A stretch of DNA of 64,000 bases from Conchocele bisecta (taxonomy: Eukaryota > Mollusca > Bivalvia > Lucinida > Thyasiridae): NCBI GenBank assembly GCA_029237695.1, contig CM055265.1, forward strand, positions 213,048,506 through 213,112,505, read 5' to 3'. The notes under the pieces were generated by a model. It was not told where the DNA came from. It was given only the letters and a program-made list of their open reading frames with translations, and ran no database searches. Shown piece by piece: positions 1 to 10,597 of the stretch (the stretch's first letter is position 1; each line of letters opens with the position of its first letter). Position numbers and translations under genes: made by a program.

Positions 1-239
1 CTGACACATGCCCTGTGCAGATACAACAGCAACACAAGCTACCAAAAGTACTCGACAAAATGTAAAAGTCGCCATTTTCCACGTCAACGCCGATGATGGA
101 TGTATATAAAACGCAGACCCCCTGTTGTCGTGTGATCACTGCACAAATCTACTCGTGTACTCTTCTGGCCCCACAACAATAATCCCCCAATTTACCACAG
201 ATTATAAATTTACGATAATGCTACTACGAGAAAATGACT

Positions 240-660
240 ATCAATAACCACATATGCAATATGTGAAAAAATAAAAGAAAATGCCATTGGAGTATTAATA
301 TTAGACAATAAACTAAAGTTTACATCACATATACAAAACTTGGTGAAAAAGGACAACATAATGATTTGTGTAATCAGGAGAACATTTCAACACATACAGA
401 TAAAGTAGTTTTCCTCAGCGTATACAATTATCTAGTCATACCGGAAATGTATACATATGGTCCGTATGTACAGAAACGTGCAACAAAATTAGCAAGAAAT
501 TTGTATGCTAAATGCTACCCGAAAGGATGAAGGAATTGACAATGCATCACTACAGTAGCGGAGGAAAATATCAGATATGGTAGAAGTACATAAGATTCGA
601 GTGGGGTAGACAAAGCAGACTCTCAGAACAATTATTCAAACTGAACTATATGACACAATT
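240..660 (+). mobile_element. LINE reverse-transcriptase C-terminal relic
   Basis: Conceptual translation gives a stretch reading IGVLILDNKLKFTSHI followed by degenerate sequence resembling the post-RT region of CR1/Rex1-like LINEs (the part ending in the RR-GDM-E-YKI type motif near 540-610). Stops and frame changes are frequent and no ORF remains. I infer an old non-LTR retrotransposon fragment. The family assignment is tentative. Confidence 0.5.
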
Positions 661-699
661 ACAAGATGACACTAGCTAAAATGACTATGACACACTGAC

Positions 700-960
700 A
701 AGAGGACATGCATTGTCCTGGGACCCATCATCTTTCTTATTTATTTCAACGACTTTCCGGACTATCTAAAACCCCTTAGACTCTTTGCCGATAACAGCAT
801 GATATACAAAGAAATCTGTAACTGTGCCGATACTATAAATTTATTAGCTGACATTGAAGCCGCAGTCAGTTGGGTGCATGAATGGTTAATGCACATCCAC
901 ACTTACAAATGTAACGTACTTCACGACACTCAAAAAGAACGTATGCTAGACCCCATTCAG
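700..960 (+). mobile_element. LINE reverse-transcriptase core fragment
   Basis: The plus-strand translation contains VLGPIIFLIYFNDFPDYL followed by LRLFADNSMIYKE, recognisable as RT motif B' (G-VLGP-LF-IY-ND-P) and the catalytic box, here FADN instead of FADD, so the second catalytic aspartate is lost. It continues into a region ending KCNVLHD, the usual start of the segment after the catalytic box. The same family appears to resume at about 1755, so this is probably one LINE copy interrupted by the Tc1 fragment and SINE at 965-1755. Confidence 0.65.
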
Positions 961-989
961 CTTGTGTAACAACCCAATTTCTACGTGGT

Positions 990-1225
990 AGTAATATCAA
1001 TGCCATGCCCTGGCCATCTCTCAGCCAAGACATGAATCCTATACAGCATGTCTGGGATGAGCTGGGACGCAGAGTTCGGTCAAGACCAAATCCATCTGAT
1101 AATGTTAGACAGCTTGAAGTAGTTCTTCATGAAGAATGGGAAGCAATGCCTCAACTTAAGCTTGTCATTCGGTCATGTGTACATCAAATGCGCAGACGTT
1201 GCCAAACAACGTGGTCACACTAAGT
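990..1225 (+). pseudogene. Tc1-type transposase, C-terminal fragment
   Basis: An open stretch of about 72 residues begins PWPSLSQDMNPIQHVWDEL. This is the Tc1/mariner DDE motif around the third acidic residue, where the expected glutamate of NPIEHVWDEL is glutamine. The normal C-terminus follows (EEW..MPQ..... SMRRR). The N-terminal DNA-binding region and the first two catalytic aspartates are absent. It is distinct in sequence from the full-length element at 2370-3968 and is an inactive remnant. Confidence 0.75.
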
Positions 1226-1516
1226 TCTGACTACTGTCAATTCATCATTGTGATCGATCACTGTAGGCGATCCATTTTATGCTCTGGATAATCAATATAT
1301 TGACTAGGAATGTTTTCAAATTGTGTTCACTTTACTGAAGTTTTTTAAATGAAGGGTGTTGTTGTCTTTTCATTGTTTACAAAATCTCTTTAAAAACATG
1401 CATCTAATGTTTTGGTGCAGTAGTTGCAGATTATATTCAGCATTAAAAAACATTTTACATCAGGTTTTTTAAACATACTTGTTCACGAATATCGAACAAT
1501 GTATATATACTGTAAA

Positions 1517-1724
1517 TGTAAATGCTTTGATTTAACAACGGCACTGGCTCGATGACTTCGATGACATTTAAGTCCCCATTCGATAGGACTAGGCTACGTT
1601 GAAGTTGTCTTGCCCAAGGATACACCGAATTAGCCATCCGGAGCAGGTCGAGGTGAAAATCGAACCCGGGATCTCCCGATCCGCAGGTCGACGCTCTACA
1701 TACTGAGCTAATCCGGCAACCTTT
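1517..1724 (-). mobile_element. tRNA-derived SINE with 13-bp target duplication
   Basis: Read on the minus strand, the head starts GCCGGATTAGCTCAG and contains an A-box (TAGCTCAGTATGTAGAG) and a B-box (GGGTTCGATTT), typical of a tRNA-derived RNA polymerase III promoter. A body follows that includes the block TATCCTTGGGCAAGACAAC. The copy is flanked by the direct repeat TATATACTGTAAA at 1504-1516 and 1725-1737, a 13-bp target-site duplication expected of LINE-mobilised SINEs. It is probably inserted within the LINE remnant seen at 700-960 and 1755-2280. Confidence 0.8.
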
Positions 1725-1754
1725 TATATACTGTAAAGTTTCTTTTTGGCCTTA

Positions 1755-2280
1755 ACTATATATAGGCATCACCTTACAAAGTAACCTAAAATGGGACAAA
1801 CACATACAGTCTATAACTGATAAAGCAAATCAATCCTTAGAATTCCTTCGTAGAAAGTTAATACTAAACTCTGCTAAAGCAAAGCATGCATCTAAAGCAC
1901 TTGTTAGACCTAAAATAGAAAAGTCTTCATCTACATGGAACCCACGTACCAATTTTAAAATAAATTACTGATATGCTCCAAACCATAAACAGGCCATCAC
2001 TAGAAATCAGACATACTCGTTCTAGAATGAGCATGCTCTGCAATATTATCCACTGCGTAGTTGCCATCCACCCACCTAGTAATATTCTTATTTCTTAAGA
2101 TATAAAAACCAGACACAGTAGTACACAGACCTTTAAACACATCCAAACAGCAAAATAGTCTTACAAATACTCCTTCTACCCTCGAACTGGAACCTTTTAC
2201 CGCCTTCTGTGCATGCAGCATACACAGTGCATGCACGCCTTTAAGGTCCTGGTGGCTGTATGTGTTTGTCCTCACTCCAA
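1755..2280 (+). mobile_element. LINE 3' fragment (post-RT region)
   Basis: Translation gives GITLQSNLKWDKHIQSITDK and then FLRRKL, the conserved region following the RT catalytic box in CR1/Jockey-type LINEs. After a frame change, SLEIRHTRSRMSMLCNII and YKYSFYPRTGTFYRL match the usual C-terminal end (R...RL.M.Y.I.. and FFPRT...WN.LP). It is likely the continuation of the LINE at 700-960. Multiple stops show that it is dead. Confidence 0.6.
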
Positions 2281-2666
2281 TATTCCTGGCATGTATAAAT
2301 ACATATAAAAAGTGTATAGTTTTAACCCAGCACTAACGGAAAGGTACATATAAAACGAAAAAGAATATATACTGAAAGGATAAAGAAACGCAGGGTAATA
2401 ATATACACAATAATTATTTAAATGCTTGGCCTAAAATTATGAAAACCGGTCAGGCGACTATCTTGGTCACTGTGCACCCAAACCGGTGCCTAAAGTTACT
2501 CAACCGTGTAATGCACCGTACCACATAGAGAAAGTGATAAAAAGCCAAAGACACGTACAGCATGATGATGATAAGTTCGTCAAAACATTTTGTCATACCA
2601 CTTGATACGCTTGAGGTATACACATCGTTTTCCGCTATTTACACTGAAGTTATAGCTCTCACAATC

Positions 2667-3687
2667 ATGGTACGTCTGACGGAAGTTCAGAGGGGTCAGG
2701 CTATTGCATTGCTAATGCAAGGTCAAACGCAACAGCAGGTTGCTATGCAGTTCGGTGTGAATGTTTTCACCATGGAACATCTTGTCCGTCGTCTGAGAGA
2801 GACCGGAAGGGTTGCCGACCGACCGAGATCGGGACGTCCGCGCGTAACGTCGCGACGTCAAGACAGGGCTCTTCGTCTCGCCCACCTACGTAATCGCCAC
2901 GTTACTGCCACTGAAACCGCTATTAACACGGTAGGCAATCATAATCGCCACATTCACCCCAAAACTGTAAGAAATCAATTGCGCGAGGTTGGTCTGCGAG
3001 CACGTCGTCCCTACGTTGGTCTGCCTCTCACTAGTGCACGTCGCGCGCGTCGTATGGCTTGGTTGGCGGCACCTGCTCCAAGACGATTTCCAATGAGGCA
3101 ATGGAGACAAGTCTTTTTCACAGATGAGTCCCGGTTCACTCTTTTTCGTCCGGATGGTCGACGTCGTGTATACCGACGTCGTGGGGAACGCTTCGCTGAC
3201 GCGCGCGTTCTTGAGAGCGATAGGTTTGGGGGTGGCTCGGTTATGGTCTGGGGAGGGATATCTCACGGGGTAAAGTCACCGTTGATTGTGGTAGCCGGGA
3301 ATTTAACCGCCGTAAGATATAGGGATGAAATCCTCCGCCCGGTTGTTGTTCCATTTGTGCAACAGCGTCAACTAATTTTCCAGCATGATAATGCCCGGCC
3401 CCATGTAACCACAGTTTGTCAAGACTTTCTCGCTGACCATAACATTAACCCACTCGACTGGCCAGCGTACAGTCCCGATTTGTTCCCAATCGAACATCTG
3501 TGGGACGAACTTGACAGGAGGATAAGGGGGTGTCGGAATACCCCTTCTAATCTCGACCAACTAAGGACTGCATTGTTGGAAGAGTGGAACAATATCCCAA
3601 TAAGAAGGATACATGCACTGATGAATTCCATGCACAAGAGAATCAGGGCTGTGACAGATGCACGAGGGGGGGGGGGGGGGGGGGGGT

Positions 3688-3737
<50 letters not shown>

Positions 3738-3806
3738 GGGGCATACGCAATACTGACAAAACAGTGGATTTCACTGTGCGATATTCGGGGGTACCGTCAA
3801 TTGTGA
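2667..3806 (+). CDS. Tc1-type DDE transposase
   Basis: This is a cut-and-paste transposase acting in the nucleus on the inverted repeats at 2370 and 3968. I choose the ATG at 2667 (MVRLTEVQRGQAIALL) because the paired helix-turn-helix N-terminus of the family starts there. The open frame extends 35 codons further upstream but adds nothing family-like. A GRPR AT-hook-like motif sits near residue 57. Catalytic residues are visible as FTDESRF (first D), FQHDNARPH (second D) and SPDLFPIEHLWDEL (E). The frame is intact through the catalytic domain to HKRIRAVTDARG, where a G-homopolymer of about 70 bp pushes translation into poly-glycine and then a foreign tail. The normal end was probably a few residues after ARG, because a short tail and stop lie just 3' of the tract in another frame. 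Length without the tail is about 335 residues, normal for Tc1. Activity is possible but unproven. Confidence 0.85.
3666..3740. repeat. G-homopolymer tract in transposase ORF end
   Basis: About 70 bases of G with two T interruptions. It lies immediately before the expected stop of the Tc1-type transposase and converts the terminal codons to poly-Gly. The length may be unreliable, since assemblers and sequencers handle such tracts poorly. Confidence 0.9.
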
Positions 3807-4164
3807 TTCAATTACTAATTAATTTTCGGTCAAAACCTAATGCAATTTTGGTAATGTGTTGACTGAAGATGTTTTTTTAATACTGATATAAAATATTGTA
3901 TATAACAGCAAACACATCACTTTAAATCACCTCAAATGTTTATCCTGCTTTTCTTTATCCTTTCAGTATACAATGTAAAAACAAATAAATGGAAAACAAG
4001 AACTATATAAAGAGCACTTTCTAATACCATCCAGTCACCTAGCTATAGTCGTGCTACGTCAGTTTTCGTGCCCACGTCATACTGCGCGATTGACGTGTAA
4101 CGCATTATATTACATCACGTTGGACGCTGGATAAGGAACAGCAAAAGCGAATCAATGTTTCCAA

Positions 4165-4395
4165 TTTGAGGAATGTTTTATTATACTAAATTTATGACAT
4201 AATCACAGCCAAAATGGCTGTGATAATGTAATAAATTCAATATAATAATTCTGCATACTTTTAATCATCAAATATTCAGTCGTTAGTTCTGTATGAAATA
4301 ATGCATTTCCGGAAAAAATAAACGATTTCTCCCTCCAAGTATACTTTGCTAGATAAGTATACTTTGCAATTTTGATGAAATCGGCTATTGGTAGA
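4165..4395. mobile_element. Palindromic MITE (family M1), partial
   Basis: The core is a near-perfect palindrome centred on CACAGCCAAAATGGCTGTG at about 4205-4225, flanked by TTATTACATTATCACAG-like arms. The right arm continues through AAGTATACTTTGCTAGATAAG to TGATGAAATCGGCTATTGG. Related copies occur at 45716-46009, 46283-46380 (with 50414-50447) and 50457-50767. The left outer arm is missing here. No coding capacity; non-autonomous. Confidence 0.75.
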
Positions 4396-5926
4396 AAATA
4401 AATCCAAATTATATCTCTAAATTTTTATATTTTGTTTCACCTCTTTGATTGCGAATACTTGCCATTACTTGCGATATACTATTGTCAATAATTGTCAGTA
4501 TTAGTTGTTAAATTGTGCATGATAATAAGTGAACTTGCTGGAAATTAAATTAAACTTATTATTATGGGATTGTTTGTTAGTTTTTCATTAATTTGCATTT
4601 TCCTAGTTTTTTAGGTAATTATTTTATATTTCATTTTGCGGACGAATGTGGAGTGTAGCAATACCTTTTCTAGCACCAATAAGACAATAGACGTAACACA
4701 TAATTACTATCTTAGTATTTCATCATAGTATTATAATATGATATGCACACATCCGATTAATACTGAGCCTTCAACATGGCATAAATGTGTATGCCTTCTC
4801 TATGCTAATTACAGTGTTCAGTTCGAAATGGTAGATACGTGTAACTATACTAAACCTAAAACGAATACAACGTAAAGCCGTCACGGTAAAAAATAATACT
4901 CCAATGCATCGCTAATGAAAATTATTATATTTGAAAAACGATCACATAGTATAATATGATACATGGAAGCAAATGTACATCCTTAGAATGGTCAGTTAAC
5001 AAACGTGTTAACAGTTGAAAGACAAAGTCAGAAGATCCATGGAAATCGCCGAGCACTATTACAAAAACTACACTATCAGAGCGATTTGATTGCACCTTTA
5101 ATGTGTATCAAAGCCTAGCATTTGCAAAATAAATCTTTTCTGGCAGTCGTGATCGGCGATTATCGCTATATGTTTGGTAATATAAAACCATGACTGTGCA
5201 TGTGTTATTTGTTTATCATGATGTACTGTGATAGTTTTTCTTTGATTGTGTTCATATATCTGCTTTGGGTATTTTGTTCTCTATTTCACACCAGTGGAAC
5301 TCAGTGCAGTTTGGCGGCTGTAGAAATCCCCCCCCCCCCCCCCCACCCACCCCACCTGCGTTCTTCTAACGATGCTATTATTTCCCCGATCCTTGTTAAT
5401 ACTTGAGCAAGACTGCCATTTCGACAATTATGCACATTTTGGCTATTTCAGCTTTGTATTAATTGTGTCATCACATAGGGTAAAGCTATGTATTGGTATC
5501 GCCTCCGACAGTTAGCCACGCCCCAGACCCCCCTCGATGCGATGGTCCGTAGTGATATATTGGAGTAACCATAACAACAAAATGCATTGTGTTACTCAAC
5601 GTTTAACTGTCATACGCAACCTCTAATTGAAAATAATATTATGAAAAACTACTTGCACTGCACAATATCAACAACGGATGTTCTACGTACACAAATACAT
5701 CGGATTATTTTGTTGCGCGTGATTTGCCCCCATTTGCGGCACAAATCGTGCGGTCATCGCTAAATTTAGTAACAGGCTATAATTTTCGGCAGAGTTAACT
5801 CCCCTCCGAATACATTCCGAAACACGCGACGCGTTTAACACACAAACAACATCAAGTTTGACCTTCCGACAGTCTATTTTTAAACTCACCGGACACCTGT
5901 GCGAAACAAAACTCGCACGTGTGGGT
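4396..5926. other. No recognised gene; AT-rich DNA with a C-tract
   Basis: I see no coding region supported by family motifs or splice structure. A run of about 17 C followed by CCCACCCC lies at 5328-5355. Short open frames (for example 5683-5889 on the minus strand) show no recognisable motif. Confidence 0.6.
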
Positions 5927-5938
5927 CTAACTGCTGTT

Positions 5939-6210
5939 GTGTAGCGCCGTGGCGTAATGATTAGTGAGTCGGACTACTGATCCAAGGGTCGTGGGTTCGT
6001 GCCTGACTAGCGGCGTGCGTTGTGTCCTTAAGCAAGACACTTTATCCACACTGCTCCAGTTCACCCAGCTGTAAATGGGTACCGATAATTCGTAGTTGCT
6101 CTGTAAATACGAATTACCGGCTTCTCTCAAAAATCTCTACCTCCGTTCATTCTCCCATTCTTGGGAGACGGCATGCAAGGTCCTAGAGCCTAAATATAAG
6201 CTAAACAAAA
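5939..6210 (+). mobile_element. tRNA-derived SINE with conserved central domain
   Basis: The head contains A-box TGGCGTAATGATTAGTG and B-box GGGTTCGTGCC. The body contains a block near 6027-6083 (TCCTTAAGCAAGACACTTTA, then GCTCCAGTTCACCCAGCTG), which I recognise as a conserved core shared by SINEs of several invertebrate lineages. The copy is flanked by a perfect 12-bp duplication, CTAACTGCTGTT, at 5927-5938 and 6211-6222. The tail is AT-rich (TAAATATAAGCTAAACAAAA). It is a full-length, fairly young insertion. Confidence 0.88.
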
Positions 6211-6831
6211 CTAACTGCTGTTTAATCCTCATTCTATCATGGATTTACAGCGGATTTTAGTGACATTCCCGAATTCGGCCTGATTGACATTTGTCTATGG
6301 TGGCCAATACACGCCAACATGAGTGTCAATTCTACGTTCAGGGAAGGGGGTCAATAAGTCAGTATTTAAAGTGGTAAATTACAGTCAGGGAACAAATTAA
6401 TGACAGTATAACACATCCAGCGTATATTAATGCAAGTACTGAAAATACGACAACAAAATTATAACAAGTTTGTGCTTCCATACATTGAACATTTTTTCAG
6501 CGCTTTTCCCCAATGACGTCATTTGTACTCGATCCGGGGCCAACTATTTCATTCACAAAACAGAAGTAAACATTTCAATGTACTGACAAGGCATTTTCAA
6601 GCGCGACATCGCTTCCGTGGCGGAATTCTTGTAACTATTGCTCTTCAATCAGTTTTCAACATATCTATAACTAGAGCAGCTTGAGCTGCATCAACGGTTT
6701 GAGCCTCAAACATTGATTTCATGTGTAACTAAGCTTTAGCCCAAGGTGTAAACTATCGGTTGCAAAAAGAATTTCTGAAGTTTTAGAATGAACAGTCCAA
6801 CATTATTGTGTTCGCATCATCACACCGATGT

Positions 6832-6898
6832 GGGGCCGGTTAGCTTAGAGGTAGAGCGATGGGCTCGGAGCGAGGGATACCGGGTTCGATCCTCAGCC
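6832..6898 (+). repeat. tRNA-like sequence in left fold-back arm
   Basis: GGGGCCGGTTAGCTTAGAGG followed by a B-box GGGTTCGATCC resembles a tRNA internal promoter. The T-stem and acceptor do not pair as in a functional tRNA, and an inverted copy exists at 9551-9617. I treat it as a SINE head or tRNA pseudogene carried inside the fold-back. Confidence 0.6.
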
Positions 6899-9550
6899 AA
6901 AGTTTTAGCTAAAGGACAGAAATATCTACTACAGCAAAAAACAATTGAAATCGAATGATAAATAACGAAGCTGACGTCACATCCGTTTGCTCTATTTTGA
7001 GAAAACTTGAAAAAATACGTTCATCTTTGACATCGAATAGAGCCGTAAGTAGTCAAGACATAGCTCTGAAAATTATCATCTTTCATGCGGCTGACACTCC
7101 CCTATCACCCTGGCAAGAAAGTATGTTGCTGACAGTACTGTACAAATTGGAAAACGTTCTAAAGACCACCCGTTATCAGCCGAAATTCGGCAAAATCGTT
7201 GAAAAGTATGTACATTTTGAAAACTTCAAAGGCTTATATAGCTCTTTTATTTGAGCAGATAGCCGAAAACTGTCAGTGAGTTTGTAATAGAAAATTTTTG
7301 TCAGCTTTCCGATGCAAAAAGAATTCTTGAAATCGGTTGGAAAATAAGGAAGTTATAGGAAGTATGACGTCACTTCCGTTTTCGTGGAAAGTAGCATTAA
7401 AAGATATCTGAAAATCTCTGAGTCTCTGCTCACACTTGATCCGAATCGGTATGCAAAATTTGAAGTCGATCCGACCAGCGGTTTGGTGCACAGGTGGAAG
7501 ACTCGGACCTATGACACCAAAAAAATGCCTATTAAAAAAATCCCATTACCCCACCCACTTGGTCTCGTACAGTACATAACGTTAATTCAAGGTGAGCATA
7601 AATAGCGCTATTATAGAAAGAGCCCTCTTTTTTCCGGCTCGCACAAACACAATAAACATCGATTAAATGTATGAAATATGTCTCTGGCAATCGATAAAGG
7701 TATTAGGTGTGTGAATATACTCACTTCAAATCGCTGTTTCAAGTATTTATTGAGTTATTCGCGTTTTGATTACCCCATCCAAAGCGAAAGTTGCGTGTAC
7801 GAAAGAATCTCACACAGAATCGGAGGCCGTCCGGCTGGATTATCGATCATATTTGGCCGATAGCTGATCGCCAGCTCAAACTAAAGTCGTGCACTATGAT
7901 CATATACAGTAGAGACTCCAACCATACAAAGTTCGTCCAATTGTGATCGTTCGCCGATCTAAAAAACACTTTTTTCTAATTTTATTGACTTTCTTTCATG
8001 ATTCGCGTACTATCAGATTATATCTTCCGGAAACCCTGAAAAGGGAAAGTCCTCGCGTCTATTTTTAGGTTTAACCAATCAGAGATGTTCTTACATAGAC
8101 GCTTCGGTTGTTGTATTATGGAAGATAGTGCATTGACCCAGTTCCAGATAATGAACGAAATTAAGTGTTTTTTAGATCGGCGAACGATCACAATTGGACG
8201 AACTTTGTATGGTTGGAGTCTCTAATGTATATGATCATGGTGCACGACTTTAGTTTGAGCTGGCGATCAGCTATCGGCCAAATATGACCGATAATCCAGC
8301 CGGACGGCCTCCGATTCTGTGTGAGATTCTTTCGTACACGCAACTTTCGCTTTGGATGGGTAATCAAAACGCGAATAACTCAATAAATACTTGAAACAGC
8401 GATTTGAAGTGAGTATATTCACACACCTAATACCTTTATCGATTGCCAGAGACATATTTCATACATTTAATCGATGTTTATTGTGTTTGTGCGAGCCGGA
8501 AAAAAGAGGGCTCTTTCCATAATAGCGCTATTTATGCTCACCTTGAATTAACGTTATGTACTGTACGAGACCAAGTGGGTGGGGTAATGGGATTTTTTTT
8601 AATAGGCATTTTTTTGGTGTCATAGGTCCGAGTCTTCCACCTGTGGTTTGGTGTAGATGGAGGGAGCCCGTAAGTCAGCGGATGATTATTTTTCGATAGT
8701 TATCGCCCTTACATTGCAGTTTAGGCCATTTGTAAATACACCTAATAAAACGGAAATTAAATATGTGCAATATTCCGCCAGTGAAGTTTTGTTTCGTTTG
8801 TTTTTCACCATAGGCGGGACACAAAGCGGGAAAGTTTTAGCTAAAGGACTGAAATATCGACCGCAGCAAGAAATTTTGAAATCTATTGATAAATAACGAA
8901 GCTGACGTCAAACATCCGTTTGCTCTATTTTGAAAACTTGAAAAAAAGACGTTCATCTTTGACATCCAATAGAACCGGAAGTAATCAAGATAGAGCTCTG
9001 AAAATTATCATCTTTTATGCGCCTGACACTCCCCTATCACACTGGCAAGAAATTATGTTGCTGACATTACTGTACAAATTGGAAAACGTTTGTAAAGACC
9101 ACCCGTTATCAGCCGAAATTCGGCAAAAATTCGGCAAAATCGTTGAAAAGTATGTACATTTTTCAACTTCAAATGCCTATAGCTATATCGGCTATCTGCT
9201 CAAATAAAAGAGCTATATGCATTTGAAGTTGAAAAATGTACATACTTTTCAACGATTTTGCCGAATTTCGGCTGATAACGGGTGGTCTTTACAAACGTTT
9301 TCCAATTTGTACTGTACTGTCAGCAACATAATTTCTTGCCAGGGTGATAGGGGAGTGTCAGCCGCATGAAAGATGATAATTTTCAGAGCTATATCTTGAC
9401 TACTTACGGCTCTATGCGATGTCAAAGATGAACGTATTTTTTCAAGTTTTCAAAATAGAGCAAACGGATGTGACGTCAGCTTCGTTATTTATCATTCGAT
9501 TTCAATTGTTTTTGCTGTAGTCGATATTTCAGTCCTTTAGCTAAAACTTT

Positions 9551-9617
9551 GGCTGAGGATCGAACCCGGTATCCCTCGCTCCGAGTCCATCGCTCTACCT
9601 CTAGGCTAACCGGCCCC
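9551..9617 (-). repeat. tRNA-like sequence in right fold-back arm
   Basis: Minus-strand copy of the tRNA-like segment at 6832-6898, differing at only a few bases and preserving the A- and B-box-like motifs. It moved with the fold-back arm and is not an independent gene. Confidence 0.6.
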
Positions 9618-10090
9618 ACATCGGTGTGATGATGCGAACACAATAATGTTGGACTTTTCATTCTAAAACTTCAGAAATTCTTTTTGCAACCGATAGTTTA
9701 CACCTTGGGCTAAAGCTTAGTTACACATGAAATCAATGTTTGAGGCTCAAACCGTTGATGCAGCTCAAGCTGCTCTAGTTATACTTAAATTGATGATGTC
9801 TTGTATATGTGTTACCGTATCTTTCTGATATTGCTATGCATAGTCTGTAATGTTGTTGAATTTTTGGTACATACTGTAGCAGTGCATACTGTAGTTGTTC
9901 CATATCAATAGTTTACCCCTTAACCATTAAAACGCTCAAAAAGAAAATTTCCGTCTGCTCATTTTGTATATTTTAATGTCTTTAAAAACCTGTTTTGTCA
10001 GCGCAGTAGAATCGTCTCAGTATGTTTTTGAGGAAAAAATATAAAAATATTTAAAACAGCAGACGACAATTGTCGTTTCCAGCGCTTTAA

Positions 10091-10593
10091 AGGTACATGC
10101 CCACTCAGTAAGCCCAAAATGTCATTTATAGGAATTAAATAAGTGTATAACTGTGTCACTATTCCACCAGTTCTAAACGTTACAAGTACCCGCTATACAG
10201 ATATGATAATTTAGTAATATTTATTTTACTGATAGTGACGCGCGGTGGTATCAGGCTATTTTCATATGTAAATGAGGCATGATATATTTTAATTATTTAT
10301 ACTAAAGACATTCGTCACCTGAAAAAATAATATTTTCGACAGATTTTAAAGTATGATCATTGCACATCATAAAATAAATACAGATATTAAATAGTAATGT
10401 CCGTTAACATTTTAAGCAAACACGGTTGTCGCCCCTGATATCAGTGTGTAAATTTACGTCTGATATAAAATGTATAATAATGCCAATCAGTACGTGGGAT
10501 AATGGCGCATGAATGTTTATTTTGCCAGGAAATGTCTCAGATGATGTCTCTGATGTAAGGAACATGTTGTACCTACTGAGTGGACATGTACCT
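10091..10593. mobile_element. TTAA-flanked MITE (family M3)
   Basis: The left end AGGTACATGCCCACTCAGTA and the right end, whose reverse complement begins AGGTACATGTCCACTCAGTA, are near-perfect terminal inverted repeats. Both are flanked by TTAA (10087-10090 and 10594-10597). A TTAA target is characteristic of the piggyBac and Kolobok superfamilies. There is no transposase, so the element is non-autonomous. A related partial copy lies at 31814-31930. Confidence 0.8.
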
Positions 10594-10597
10594 TTAA

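Larger units (their letters stand above)
2370..3968 (+). mobile_element. Full-length Tc1/mariner-superfamily transposon
   Basis: The element is bounded by inverted repeats: the left end reads TACTGAAAGGATAAAGAAA at 2370, and the right end is its reverse complement ending at 3968, with further imperfect pairing inside. Both ends are flanked by TA (2368-2369 and 3969-3970), the Tc1/mariner target duplication. At 1.6 kb it has the usual length of a Tc1 element. It encodes one transposase on the plus strand and carries a long G-tract at the transposase C-terminus. Confidence 0.85.
6666..9783. repeat. 3.1-kb nested fold-back (large inverted repeat)
   Basis: The outer arms 6666-7250 and 9195-9783 are inverted copies of each other with few differences. 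Inner arms 7483-7972 and 8165-8654 are a second near-identical inverted pair around a 190-bp spacer. A third, direct copy of part of the outer arm sits at 8833-9190, immediately abutting the right outer arm in inverted orientation, so 8833-9545 also folds on itself. No transposase is seen. Open frames inside (6955-7254, 8920-9207) are repeats of the same arm sequence and show no domain. It is probably a fold-back transposon or nested MITEs that grew by inverted duplication. Confidence 0.85.

Noticed and set aside
3584..3862. Alternative glycine-rich open frame
   Set aside because: It is the Tc1 transposase end read in another frame through the G-tract.
5683..5889. Minus-strand 68-codon frame near a GT-like donor
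   Set aside because: No recognisable domain or partner exon.
6832..6898. Possible functional tRNA gene
   Set aside because: A- and B-box-like motifs are present, but the acceptor and T-stems do not pair and an inverted copy sits in the other arm of the fold-back.
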